In this document: positions 26,589-35,301 of the stretch, in pieces
Numbering within the stretch: position 1 is the first letter of the stretch
How the letters are laid out: each line of letters starts with the position of its first letter
Source of the DNA: Streptomyces cirratus
GTDB lineage: Bacteria > Actinomycetota > Actinomycetes > Streptomycetales > Streptomycetaceae
Assembly: GCF_014650775.1 (NCBI RefSeq)
Contig: NZ_BMVP01000002.1
Coordinates: 62,001-126,000 of the forward strand
Direction of reading: 5' to 3'
Length of the DNA: 64,000 nucleotides
Notes under the pieces: generated by a model
The model's database searches: none
What the model was told of the DNA's origin: nothing
Seen by the model: the letters and a program-made list of their open reading frames with translations, nothing else
Program-made: the position numbers and the translations under genes

Positions 26589-27500
26589 GTGGGGAACTTC
26601 CTGGCAGGCAAGGTCATCGCCGTCACCGGGGCGGGCCGGGGCATCGGACGGGCCGTGGCACTCGCCGCGGCCGCCCAAGGGGCCAAGGTCGTCGTCAACG
26701 ACTACGGCGTGGGCATCGAGGGGGGCGAGCCCACCAGCGAGATCGCCGAATCCGTGGTCAAGGAGATCCTCACCGCCGGCGGCGAGGCCGTCGCCGTCGC
26801 CGACGACATCTCCACCATGGAAGGCGGACAGCGCATCGTCGACACCGCCCTGGCCCGCTACGGGCGCGTCGACGGAGTCGTCTGCGTCGCCGGCATCCTG
26901 CGCGAGCGGATGCTGTTCAACATGTCCGAGCAGGAGTGGGACCCCGTCGTCGCCATCCACCTCAAAGGCACCTTCACCGTCTTCCGGGCCGCCTCCGCCG
27001 TCATGCGCAAACAGGGCTCCGGCACCCTCATCGGCTTCACCAGCGGCAACCACCAGGGCTCGGTCGCCCAGGCCAACTACAGCGCCGCCAAGGGCGGGAT
27101 CATCTCCCTCGTCCGCTCGGCGGCCCTTGGCCTGGCCAAGTACGGGGTCACCGCCAACGCCGTCGCCCCCGTCGCCCGGACCCGGATGTCCGCGGGCGTA
27201 CCCATGGAGCTCAAGGAGATCGGCGAGCCCGAGGACGTCGCGGCGCTCGTCACCTACCTGCTCAGCGACCGCGCGAAGGCGGAAGGGATCACCGGCCAGG
27301 TGTACACCATCGCCGGACCGAAGATCGCCGTGTGGGCGCAGCCGCGCGAACTGCGCGCCGCGTACGCCGAGGGGTCCTGGACCCCCGAGAAGATCGCCGA
27401 CTTCCTGCCGGGGACGGTGGGCACCGACCCGATGCCGATGCTCGCGCAGCTGGAGGCCATGGCCAAGGCGGCGGCCGCCAAGGACCGCCCCAACGCGTGA
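26589..27500 (+). CDS. Short-chain dehydrogenase/reductase (hydroxyacyl-CoA dehydrogenase-like)
   Basis: A 303-residue NAD(P)-dependent oxidoreductase. Cofactor motif TGAGRGIGRAVAL (about residue 14); catalytic Tyr/Lys in YSAAKGG (about 163). The long insert after the first strand (VVVNDYGVGIEGGEPTSE) and extended C-terminus match the dehydrogenase units of multifunctional beta-oxidation enzymes. Expected to oxidise a 3-hydroxyacyl-CoA. GTG start has AAAGGGG 7 bases upstream. First of a three-gene operon (SDR, ACAD, ADH). Confidence 0.88.
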   Translation: MGNFLAGKVIAVTGAGRGIGRAVALAAAAQGAKVVVNDYGVGIEGGEPTSEIAESVVKEILTAGGEAVAVADDISTMEGGQRIVDTALARYGRVDGVVCVAGILRERMLFNMSEQEWDPVVAIHLKGTFTVFRAASAVMRKQGSGTLIGFTSGNHQGSVAQANYSAAKGGIISLVRSAALGLAKYGVTANAVAPVARTRMSAGVPMELKEIGEPEDVAALVTYLLSDRAKAEGITGQVYTIAGPKIAVWAQPRELRAAYAEGSWTPEKIADFLPGTVGTDPMPMLAQLEAMAKAAAAKDRPNA

Positions 27501-27510
27501 GGGGGAGCCC

Positions 27511-28710
27511 ATGGACTTCGGCTTCGGGCCCGAGGACGAGGAACTGCGCGGCCGCGCCCGGTCGTGGCTGCGGGAGCACCTCGTCGGCACGTACGCGCAC
27601 GCCCGCGGGCTCGGCGGGCCCGGCAGCGAACACGAGGGCGTCGAGGCGCGGCGCGCCTGGGAACGGGAGCTGGGCCGCGGCGGCTGGATCGGCCAGGGCT
27701 GGGAGGCCCCCGACGGCGCCTACGGGCAGCGCCGGCTCTCCCTGACCGGGCAGGTGGTGTGGGCGGAGGAGTACGCGGCGCTGCGCGCCCCAGGGCGGGT
27801 CGGCCACATCGGTGAGAACCTCCTGGCGCCCACCCTCGTCGCCCACGGGTCCCAGCGGCAGCGGGACCGCTACCTGCCCGGCATCGCCCGCGGCGAGGAG
27901 CTGTGGTGCCAGGGGTACAGCGAGCCGGGCGCCGGATCCGACCTCGCCGGGATCCGTACGGCGGCCGTCCGCGACCCGGCCGACGGGCGCCACCGGATCA
28001 CCGGACAGAAGATCTGGACCTCCCTCGCCCGGGACGCCGACTGGTGCTTCGTCCTGGCCCGCACGGACCCCGGCTCCCGCCGCCACCGCGGCCTGACCTT
28101 CCTGCTGGTGCCGATGGACCAGCCGGGCCGCATCGAGGTCCGGCCCATCCGCCAGCTGACCGGCACCAGCGAGTTCAACGAGGTGTTCTTCGACGGGGCG
28201 GTGGCCGCCGAGGCCGTCGGCGGCGAAGGCGACGGCTGGACCGTCGCCATGGGCCTGCTCGCCCTGGAACGCGGCGTCTCCACCCTCGTCCAGCAGATCG
28301 GCTTCGCCGCCGAACTGGAACGGGTCCTGGCCGCCCACGCCGCCTCGGGCGCCGACGACCCCGTACTGCGCGAGCGACTGGTGCGCCAGTGGGCCGAGCT
28401 GCGCACCATGCGCTGGAACGCCCTGCGCACCCTGGGCGGCAGCGGCGACCAGGGCGCGCCGAGCGTCGCGAAGCTGCTGTGGGGCGGCTGGCACCGGCGG
28501 CTCGGCGAGCTGGCGGTTGCGGTGCGCGGCGCGGAGGCCACCGCCGGACCTGCCGACTGGGGCCGGGAGAGCCCGTACGAGAACGGGCTCGACGAGGAGC
28601 AGCGCCTGTTCCTGTTCAGCCGGGCCGACACCATCTACGGCGGTTCGGACGAGATCCAGCGGAACATCATCGCCGAGCGCGTGCTCGGCCTGCCCAGAGA
28701 GACGCGGTGA
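27511..28710 (+). CDS. Acyl-CoA dehydrogenase, alpha-type subunit
   Basis: A 399-residue subunit. It has YSEPGAGSDLAGI (about residue 141), TGQKIWTS and a C-terminal YGGSDEIQRNIIAERVLGLP. The RxQFG...FQAxKH motif is absent. It thus has the same half-set of motifs as the subunit at 22517 but no beta partner beside it. The beta-type gene at 41872 is the best candidate within the window. ATG is 10 bases after the SDR stop, with GGGGGAG 4 bases upstream. Confidence 0.87.
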   Translation: MDFGFGPEDEELRGRARSWLREHLVGTYAHARGLGGPGSEHEGVEARRAWERELGRGGWIGQGWEAPDGAYGQRRLSLTGQVVWAEEYAALRAPGRVGHIGENLLAPTLVAHGSQRQRDRYLPGIARGEELWCQGYSEPGAGSDLAGIRTAAVRDPADGRHRITGQKIWTSLARDADWCFVLARTDPGSRRHRGLTFLLVPMDQPGRIEVRPIRQLTGTSEFNEVFFDGAVAAEAVGGEGDGWTVAMGLLALERGVSTLVQQIGFAAELERVLAAHAASGADDPVLRERLVRQWAELRTMRWNALRTLGGSGDQGAPSVAKLLWGGWHRRLGELAVAVRGAEATAGPADWGRESPYENGLDEEQRLFLFSRADTIYGGSDEIQRNIIAERVLGLPRETR

Positions 28711-28714
28711 CGAC

Positions 28715-29782
28715 ATGCGAGGCGTCGTGTTCGACGGCAAGCAGGCCCAGGTGGTCGACGATCTGGAGATCCGCGACCCGGGAGCGGGGGAGGTGCTGGT
28801 CGCGATATCGGCGGCCGGACTGTGCCACAGCGACCTCTCGGTGATCGACGGGACCATTCCCTTCCCCCCGCCGGTGGTGCTGGGGCACGAGGGGGCCGGG
28901 GTGGTCGAGGCCGTCGGCCCCGGCGTCACCCACGTGGAGGCCGGTGACCACGTCTCGCTGTCCACCCTCGCCAGCTGCGGGGCGTGCGCGGACTGCGACC
29001 GGGGCCGGCCCACGATGTGCCGCAAGGCCATCGGAATGCCCGGGCAGCCCTTCTCCCGCGGCGGAACGCCCCTGTTCCAGTTCGCCTCCAACTCGGCGTT
29101 CGCGGAGCGGACGATCGTCAAGGCGGTCCAGGCCGTGAGGATCCCCGAGGACATCCCGGCGACGTCGGCCGCGCTGATCGGGTGCGGGGTCCTGACCGGG
29201 GTGGGCGCGGTACTGAACCGGGCGCGGGTGGACCACGGCGAGTCGGTGGTCGTCATCGGCGCCGGCGGCATCGGGCTGAACGTGCTCCAGGGCGCCAGGA
29301 TCGCGGGGGCCGCCACCATCGTCGCGGTGGACGCCAACCCGGCGAAGGAGGCGGTGGCGCGGCAGTTCGGAGCCACCCACTTCATCGACGCCTCCGCCGC
29401 CGGGGACACCTCGGCGGCCGTCCGCGAGATCCTGCCGACCGGCGCCGACCACGCCTTCGAGTGCGTGGGTCACGTACGGCTGATCCGGCAGGCGATCGAC
29501 CTCCTCGACCGGCACGGGCAGGCCGTGCTGCTGGGCGTGCCGGGCTTCAAGGAGGAGGCCTCCTTCCAGGTGTCTTCCCTGTACCTGGACAAGACGATCA
29601 TGGGGTGCCGCTACGGGTCCTCCCGGCCCCAGCGCGACATCGCGCTGTACGCCGAGCTGTACCGGCAGGGGAAGCTGCTGCTGGACGAGCTGGTGACGGA
29701 GGTCTACCCGGTGGAGGACTTCGCGAAGGCGGTGGACGACGCGCGGCACGGGCGCGTGGCGCGCGGGGTGCTGACCTTCTGA
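28715..29782 (+). CDS. Zinc-dependent alcohol dehydrogenase (MDR family)
   Basis: A 355-residue enzyme. Catalytic zinc ligands lie in GLCHSDLS (about residue 36) and GHEGAG (about 60). The structural zinc loop CGACADCDRGRPTMC is at about residue 90, and the NAD site GAGGIGLNVLQ at about 185. It belongs to the class III-like MDR branch common in actinobacterial lipid and steroid gene sets. It starts 4 bases after the ACAD stop and would oxidise an alcohol intermediate. Confidence 0.9.
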   Translation: MRGVVFDGKQAQVVDDLEIRDPGAGEVLVAISAAGLCHSDLSVIDGTIPFPPPVVLGHEGAGVVEAVGPGVTHVEAGDHVSLSTLASCGACADCDRGRPTMCRKAIGMPGQPFSRGGTPLFQFASNSAFAERTIVKAVQAVRIPEDIPATSAALIGCGVLTGVGAVLNRARVDHGESVVVIGAGGIGLNVLQGARIAGAATIVAVDANPAKEAVARQFGATHFIDASAAGDTSAAVREILPTGADHAFECVGHVRLIRQAIDLLDRHGQAVLLGVPGFKEEASFQVSSLYLDKTIMGCRYGSSRPQRDIALYAELYRQGKLLLDELVTEVYPVEDFAKAVDDARHGRVARGVLTF

Positions 29783-29788
29783 ACGCGG

Positions 29789-29824
29789 CGGCCCCGGGTC
29801 CCGTGTGCGGGGGCCCCGGGGCCG
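29789..29824. terminator. Hairpin terminator
   Basis: A perfect 10-bp GC stem (29789-29798 with 29815-29824), 7 bases after the ADH stop codon and between convergent genes. Confidence 0.7.
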
Positions 29825-29879
29825 GTGGGCAGTTCAAGGGGCCTTCACGGACTCGTGGAGCTCATGGAGCGCGTGGAGC

Positions 29880-30512
29880 TCACGGCGTGAAGCGGCCGAA
29901 CCTGCCCTGGTGGAACAGGAGCGGGTCGCCTTCGCCGGCCGCGCCCAGCGCCTCGACGCGGCCGACCACGATGAGGTGGTCCCCGCCCGTGTGGACGGCG
30001 TGGATCCGGCAGTCGATCCAGGCGGGTACGGCGTCCAGCTGCGGTGAGCCGGTCGCGGGGGACGGGCGGTGGGCGACGCCGGCGAACTTGTCGGCGCCGC
30101 TGACCGCGAACGACCGGCACAGCGGCCCCTGTTCGGCGCCCAGGATGTTGACGCAGAACACCCCCGCCCGGGCGATCCGGGGCCAGGTGGCCGACGTACG
30201 GGCCACCATGAACGTGACCAGCGGCGGATCCAGGGACAGCGAGGCGAAGGACTGGCAGGCGAAGCCGGCCGGACCGTCCGCGCCGTCGACGGCCGGGGCG
30301 GTGATGACGGTGACCCCGCTGGCGAAGTTGCCGAGGACGGCCCGGAACTCGGCGGGGGCGACCGGGGCCCGCTCGTCCTCCCGGACGGCCCGCAGGTCGG
30401 GGCGCGGCAGGGCGCCGTCCGGCAGCGGATCCGGCTCCGGCGCGGCGGAGGTGGGGGAGCCTGCTGACCTGAGGTATCGGACGACGGTGGCCGCCATCCC
30501 TGCGTGTCCCAT
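29880..30512 (-). CDS. Flavin reductase-like FMN-binding protein
   Basis: About 210 residues of the flavin reductase family that supplies reduced flavin to a two-component monooxygenase. Diagnostic segments: FRAVLGNFASGVTVITA (about residue 62), GFACQSFASLSLDPPLVTFM (about 88) and FAGVAHRPSPATGSPQLDAV. A 45-residue low-complexity N-terminus precedes the fold. ATG 30512 is chosen; ATG 30497 is possible. The regulon palindrome lies 17 bases upstream. No cognate oxygenase of the HsaA type is in the window. The flavin monooxygenase at 35302 normally reduces its own flavin. Confidence 0.82.
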   Translation of the reverse strand: MGHAGMAATVVRYLRSAGSPTSAAPEPDPLPDGALPRPDLRAVREDERAPVAPAEFRAVLGNFASGVTVITAPAVDGADGPAGFACQSFASLSLDPPLVTFMVARTSATWPRIARAGVFCVNILGAEQGPLCRSFAVSGADKFAGVAHRPSPATGSPQLDAVPAWIDCRIHAVHTGGDHLIVVGRVEALGAAGEGDPLLFHQGRFGRFTP

Positions 30513-30529
30513 CACACCACCGATTGAAG

Positions 30530-30544
30530 CTGACGATACGTCAG
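30530..30544. promoter_or_regulatory. CTGACGnnnCGTCAG operator (perfect arms), flavin reductase promoter
   Basis: CTGACGATACGTCAG has perfect 6-bp arms and lies 17 bases before the flavin reductase ATG (30512). Confidence 0.78.
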
Positions 30545-30725
30545 ATTGGAAGGTGCCGGACCGGCTCGGACAGGGGACCCGAGGCCTTCGGCCGTTCCCC
30601 CGGACGGGTGAATCCCCCGGCCCGCCGGGGCCGTGCACCGGACAGCCCCGTGCGGGCTCGGCATGGTGGCGGGGGACCGGCGTGCCGCCGTACGCCGAAC
30701 GACCCCAGACCCCGGGAGAGAACCC

Positions 30726-31517
30726 ATGCTCGGCACCGATTTCCGTACCGGCTCACCCAACTGGCTCGACCTCGGCAGCCCCGACATCGACGACGCCGCC
30801 GCCTTCTACAGCGGCGTCTTCGGCTGGAACTTCGTCTCCGCCGGGCCCGACACCGGCGGGTACGGCTTCTTCCAGCGGGGCGGCAAGACCGTCGCCGCGA
30901 TCGGGCCGCTCACCGAGGAGGGTGCGAGGTCCGCCTGGATGGTGCACTTCATGAGCCCGGACATCCAGGCCACCACCTCGGCCGTCAAGGACGGCGGCGG
31001 CAGCGTACGGATGGAACCGATGGACGTGATGGGCGAGGGGTGGCTCGCGCAGTTCACCGACCCGCAGGGCGCCCAGTTCGCCTCCTGGCAGCCCGGGAAG
31101 ACCTCCGGCCTCGGGGTGGCCTCGGACGAGAACTCGCTGATCTGGGTGGAGCTGCACGCACCGGACCCGGACGCGGCCGTCTCCTTCTACAACGGGGTGT
31201 TCGGCTGGCGCAGCGAGGAGATGCAGGCGCCCGGGATGACGTACCGGGTGCTGAGCACCAAGGACGGAGACCAGCGCGAGGCGTCCTTCGGCGGGGTCGC
31301 ACCGATGGGTGAGGGTGCCGGGGGCGGCGGGGTCGGGCCGAGCTGGGTGCCGTACTTCCACGTGAGCGACGTGGACGCCACCGTGAGCACCGCGCAGGGC
31401 AAGGGCGGCTCGGTGCTGATGCCGGCGGCGGACGTGCCGGACGTCGGCCGGATCGCGTGGGTGGCGGACCCGTTCGGGGCGCCGTTCGCCCTGCTGAAGC
31501 CGAACCCGCAGATGTAG
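30726..31517 (+). CDS. VOC-family (glyoxalase/bleomycin-resistance fold) protein, two domains
   Basis: A 263-residue protein with two tandem VOC modules: SPNWLDLGSPDIDDAAAFYS (about residue 10) and LIWVELHAPDPDAAVSFYNG (about 139). Each is followed by an FGW signature and ends in a DP.GA.F strand. Streptomyces proteins of this type are often called hydroxylases, without proof. A second one lies at 44648. No regulon palindrome adjoins its start. ATG has GGGAGAGAA upstream. Confidence 0.83.
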   Translation: MLGTDFRTGSPNWLDLGSPDIDDAAAFYSGVFGWNFVSAGPDTGGYGFFQRGGKTVAAIGPLTEEGARSAWMVHFMSPDIQATTSAVKDGGGSVRMEPMDVMGEGWLAQFTDPQGAQFASWQPGKTSGLGVASDENSLIWVELHAPDPDAAVSFYNGVFGWRSEEMQAPGMTYRVLSTKDGDQREASFGGVAPMGEGAGGGGVGPSWVPYFHVSDVDATVSTAQGKGGSVLMPAADVPDVGRIAWVADPFGAPFALLKPNPQM

Positions 31518-31536
31518 GGCCGCGGGCCGCCCCGGG

Positions 31537-32358
31537 TCAACGCCCGAGGTACTTGGGGGTGCGGCGCTCCACGAAGCTGGTCACGCCCTCGTTGGCATCG
31601 GCGGTGGTCATGTTGATCTCCTGGGCGGCGGCCTCGGCGGCCAGGGCGGCCGCCCGGTCCCCGTCGAGGGATGCGTTGACCAGCTGCTTCGTCAGGGCCA
31701 GGGCCCGCGTCGGGCCCTGGGCCAGGCGCTCCGCCCACGCGCGGGCGGTCGCCTCCAGGGCGTCGGCCGGGACGACGGTGTTGACCAGCCCGAGGCGTTC
31801 GGCCTCGACGGCGGGGACGGCGTCGCCGAAGAACAGCAGCTCCTTGGCCTTCTGCGGGCCGAGGAGGCGGGGCAGGAGGTACGCGCCGCCGCCGTCGGGG
31901 ACCAGGCCGCGGCGGACGAACACCTCGATGAAACGGGCCGGTTCGGCGGCGATGACGAGGTCGCAGGCGAGGGCGAGGTGGGCGCCGATGCCGGCGGCCG
32001 TGCCGTTGACGGCGGCGATGACGGGCTTCTCGCAGTCGAGGACCGCCGTGATCAGGCGCTGGGCGCCGAGGCGGATCATGCGGGCGACGTCCCCGGCGAC
32101 GCGGTCGCCTGCGGCGGGGCCGTCGGCGGCGGGGCCGCCGCGGAGGTCGGCGCCGGCGCAGAAGCCCTTGCCGGTGGCGGTGAGCACGACGGCGCGGGTG
32201 GCGGGGTCGGCTGAGGCGTCGGCGAGGAGCGCGATGACGCGTTCGCGGTTTTCCCAGGTGAGGGCGTTCATCGCCGCGGGGCGGTTGAGGGTGATCCAGG
32301 AGATGGCGCCGGTCTCGATGCGGTGCAGTACTTCGTCGCCGGGGGCTGCGCTGGTCAT
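31537..32358 (-). CDS. Enoyl-CoA hydratase/isomerase
   Basis: A 273-residue crotonase-fold enzyme. Oxyanion-hole segments GKGFCAGADLRG (about residue 66) and NGTAAGIGAHLALACDLVIA (about 113); FVRRGLVPDGGGAYLLPRLL carries the usual catalytic Glu region, where Asp or another residue stands in for one Glu. It hydrates an unsaturated acyl-CoA after dehydrogenation. ATG has CGGGAG 6 bases upstream. No own palindrome is seen; it may be read from the upstream gene at 32904 through a 545-base spacer. Confidence 0.87.
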   Translation of the reverse strand: MTSAAPGDEVLHRIETGAISWITLNRPAAMNALTWENRERVIALLADASADPATRAVVLTATGKGFCAGADLRGGPAADGPAAGDRVAGDVARMIRLGAQRLITAVLDCEKPVIAAVNGTAAGIGAHLALACDLVIAAEPARFIEVFVRRGLVPDGGGAYLLPRLLGPQKAKELLFFGDAVPAVEAERLGLVNTVVPADALEATARAWAERLAQGPTRALALTKQLVNASLDGDRAAALAAEAAAQEINMTTADANEGVTSFVERRTPKYLGR

Positions 32359-32903
32359 GTGAACTCCCGTTCGGGGGATGGCGGGTGGTGTGGGTGGCCG
32401 TGGTGGCCGTGGTGGCCGGATCCGGCGCGGGGCGGGTGGGGTGCCGGTGCGGGCCGGGTGCGGGTGCGCGTGGGGTGCGGGTGCCGCTGCGCGGAGCGGT
32501 CTCCCCGCCCCGCCCTTCCTCCGTTCCCCGGGGCTCCGCCCCGGACCCCGATACGTGCGCTCCGCGCCCGTGCGCTCAATCGCCGCGCGGGCTGGGTGGT
32601 GTGCCCGATCGCTGCGCGGGCTGGGTGATTGCCCGGAGGGCAATGCCGGCCTCGCCGGCGTTTGAGGCGCGGGTCCGGGGCGGAGCCCCGTACCAGCCCG
32701 CGCGGCGGTTGGGCGCACGGGCCCGGCCCGGGGCCGGAAGGGCCAGCCCGCGCGGCGATTGGGTGCACAGGCACACCACCCGGCCCGCGCAGGCGATCGG
32801 GCGCACGGGTCCGGTCCGGGGGCGAGTCCGGCCGCGTGGTGGCGGCACATCGGGGTCGGCGACGGCCGGGCCGCGGGGTGGGCACCGGGGAGCCGGCGCA
32901 GCG
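32359..32903. repeat. 545-base repeat-rich spacer with 18-bp inverted repeats
   Basis: No gene is supported. AATCGCCGCGCGGGCTGG at 32578-32595 is exactly inverted at 32743-32760, and a one-mismatch copy lies at 32693-32710. Between them is a dispersed element (CTCGCCGGCGTTTGAGG, 32651-32667) and GGGGCGGAGCCCC. The long open frames crossing it are an effect of GC content. Confidence 0.7.
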
Positions 32904-35138
32904 TCAGCGGCAGAGGGCCAGGGCGTCCAGCGCCACCGCGCCCTGGCCGCGGGGGAGGACCATCAGGGGGTTGATGTCCAACTCGGAGAGGGCGTCGCCC
33001 AGTTCGAGCGCCATGCGCTGGACCCGGAGGACGACCTCCACCAGCGCGTCCACGTCCGCCGGAGGGGCGCCCCGTATGCCCTCCAGCAGCGCGTGCCCGC
33101 GCAGTTCCGTCAGCATCGCGCGGGCCTGGTCCTCCCCGAACGGCGGCACCCGTACCGCCGCGTCGCGCAGGACCTCCACCAGGACTCCGCCGAGTCCCAC
33201 CGTCACCGTCGGGCCGAAGAGGTCGTCCTGGGTGACGCCGACGACCATCTCCACGCCCCGCTCGACCATCTGGCAGACGAGGATGCCGTCCAGCGGGACG
33301 TTCTCGTACCGGGCGATGTCCGTGAGCTCCCGGTAGGCGTCGCGGATCTGGCTCGCCGAGGTCAGGCCGATCTTGACCAGGCCCAGTTCCGTCTTGTGCC
33401 CCAGCTGCGGCCCCGAGGCCTTCATGACGACCGGGTAGCCGACCAGCCCCGCCGCCCGCACCGCCGCCGCCGCGCTGGTCACCAGCTGCTCGCGCGGGAC
33501 CCGTATCCCGTAGGCCCGCAACAGCTGCTTCGCCGCGTGCTCGCTGAGCTGCTGGCCCGGTCGCATCAGGGCCTGCGCCTTGCGGTAGGAGGGGGACGGC
33601 GTGCGCGGGGCGTCCTCGAAGGGCGAGCGGTAGGACGCGGTGAAGCGGTGGTGGCCCAGGTAGGCCCGTACGGCGGTGATGCAGTTGCCGAAGGTGCGGA
33701 AGGTGGCCACGCGGGAGGAGCCGAGCAGCGTGGTGCGGTAGGCCTCCTCCGTGCCGACGGGTGAGCCCCAGATCACACAGATCAGCTTGTCCGTCCGCTC
33801 GGCGGCGTCCACCAGGTCCTGCGCCAGCTTGTCGCTCATGGGCGGGAACGGCCCGGTGATCGGGCAGATGAGGACGCCTACGGACGGATCCGCCAGGATC
33901 GCTTCGAGGATCTTGGGCCCGCGCCAGTCGCCGACGGGATGGCCGCCGTTGTCGACGGGGTTCGCGACGTTCAGGTATTGCGGTATCCACTGGTGCAGCT
34001 CGGCCTGCTTGGCCTCGGAGAGGGTGGGCAGCGTCAGGCCCGCCTCCGTCGCCAGGTCGGAGAAGTGGGCGCCGGTGCCGCCGGAGATGGAGTACACGAC
34101 GACGCCGTCGGCCAGGGGCCTGCGCGCGCGGGCCAGCAGGGCGGCCGTGTCCTGGAGTTCGTCCAGGCCGTCGACCCGGATCACCCCGAACTGCCGCATG
34201 GCCGCGTCCACGACGGCGTCGGCGCCCGTCAGCTTGCCCGTGTGGGAGGCCGCCATGCGGGCGCCGGTCTCGGTGCGCCCGACCTTGACGGCGACGACGG
34301 GCACCCCCGCCCGCGCGGCCCGGTCGGCGGCGAGCAGGAAGGCGCGGCCGTCCTTGAGCCCCTCGACGTAGCAGGCGATGGCCCCGACCTCGGGCCGCTG
34401 GGCGAAGTAGGAGATGAAGTCGGCGGTCTCCAGATCGGCCTCGTTGCCCGTGGGGGCCCAGTGGGAGAGCCGGATCCCGAGTTCCTGGAGGGTGTAGAGG
34501 GGCCGCCCCTGGTGGCCGGACTGGGTGATCAGCGCGATGGCCGGGCCGTCCAGGTCGTCGCGGAACGCCTCGAAGGCGTTGAGGTTGGTGTTGGGGCCGA
34601 GCAGGCGCAGGCCCGACCGGCGGACGGCGGCGGAGAGCCGGGCCTGGGCGGCCGCTCCCGCGTCGCCGGTCTCCGCGAAGCCGGAGGCGAAGGCGACCGC
34701 GAACCTGACCTTGGCTTCGGCCAGTTCCTCGATCACCGGGAGCGGGTCGGCCACCAGCAGGACCGCGAGGTCCACCTGTTCGGGCAGCTCGGCCACGGAG
34801 GCGTGGCAGGGCAGTCCGAAGACGGTGGCGCGGGTCGGGTGCACGGGGTGGATCCGGGCCCCGACGCGTTCCGCCCAGGCGATGAGCTGGCGGGTGATGC
34901 CGGTGTTCGGTCTGCCCTCGGCGTCGGAGGCGCCGATGACGGCGACGGCCTCGGGCCGGAAGAACCGGTCCAGGTCGGGCACGTCGGAGCGCAGCGGTCG
35001 TCCGCTGACGTCCAGGGCGGCGGCGTCCTCGGCGGTCGGTGCCGCCGTGGAGTGGACGGCCGCCCGGGGGGTTTCGCCGCAGGCCTCGACCCGTGCGCGG
35101 AAGTCGGTGGTGAGGGTGCCGTGAGTAGATCCAAGCAT
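32904..35138 (-). CDS. NDP-forming acyl-CoA synthetase (acetate-CoA ligase family), fused alpha-beta
   Basis: A 744-residue enzyme linking acyl-CoA and nucleotide triphosphate, in either direction. Order: about 45-residue leader; CoA-binding domain (FFRPEAVAVIGASD, about residue 58); succinyl-CoA-synthetase-like domains with the phospho-histidine motif MAASHTGKL (about 298); ATP-grasp domain from about 510 (YGIRVPREQLVTS, VGYPVVMKASG, ELDINPLMVL near the end). The start at 35138 has a GGCGGAA site; the in-frame GTG at 35177 lies by the operators. It carries two regulon palindromes in its promoter. Confidence 0.88.
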   Translation of the reverse strand: MLGSTHGTLTTDFRARVEACGETPRAAVHSTAAPTAEDAAALDVSGRPLRSDVPDLDRFFRPEAVAVIGASDAEGRPNTGITRQLIAWAERVGARIHPVHPTRATVFGLPCHASVAELPEQVDLAVLLVADPLPVIEELAEAKVRFAVAFASGFAETGDAGAAAQARLSAAVRRSGLRLLGPNTNLNAFEAFRDDLDGPAIALITQSGHQGRPLYTLQELGIRLSHWAPTGNEADLETADFISYFAQRPEVGAIACYVEGLKDGRAFLLAADRAARAGVPVVAVKVGRTETGARMAASHTGKLTGADAVVDAAMRQFGVIRVDGLDELQDTAALLARARRPLADGVVVYSISGGTGAHFSDLATEAGLTLPTLSEAKQAELHQWIPQYLNVANPVDNGGHPVGDWRGPKILEAILADPSVGVLICPITGPFPPMSDKLAQDLVDAAERTDKLICVIWGSPVGTEEAYRTTLLGSSRVATFRTFGNCITAVRAYLGHHRFTASYRSPFEDAPRTPSPSYRKAQALMRPGQQLSEHAAKQLLRAYGIRVPREQLVTSAAAAVRAAGLVGYPVVMKASGPQLGHKTELGLVKIGLTSASQIRDAYRELTDIARYENVPLDGILVCQMVERGVEMVVGVTQDDLFGPTVTVGLGGVLVEVLRDAAVRVPPFGEDQARAMLTELRGHALLEGIRGAPPADVDALVEVVLRVQRMALELGDALSELDINPLMVLPRGQGAVALDALALCR

Positions 35139-35182
35139 CGTTCCGCCCGCTCCTGCTCGATGAACTCCATGAGTCACGCTAG

Positions 35183-35197
35183 CTGACGCACAGTCAG
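35183..35197. promoter_or_regulatory. CTGACGnnnCGTCAG-type operator 1, acyl-CoA synthetase promoter
   Basis: CTGACGCACAGTCAG, one mismatch, 45 bases before the ATG at 35138. Confidence 0.75.
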
Positions 35198-35206
35198 ATT
35201 ACTGAA

Positions 35207-35221
35207 CTGACACGCCGTCAG
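35207..35221. promoter_or_regulatory. CTGACGnnnCGTCAG-type operator 2, acyl-CoA synthetase promoter
   Basis: CTGACACGCCGTCAG, one mismatch, centred 24 bases from operator 1. This is the only unit in the window with two sites, which suggests tighter control or cooperative binding. Confidence 0.72.
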
Positions 35222-35301
35222 GAACAGGGTTGCGCAGGAAAGATGGTGGAGGTGGTGTGTGGAACGGTCCCAGACCCCCGGGGCGGGGGTCCAGGGAGGA
35301 T

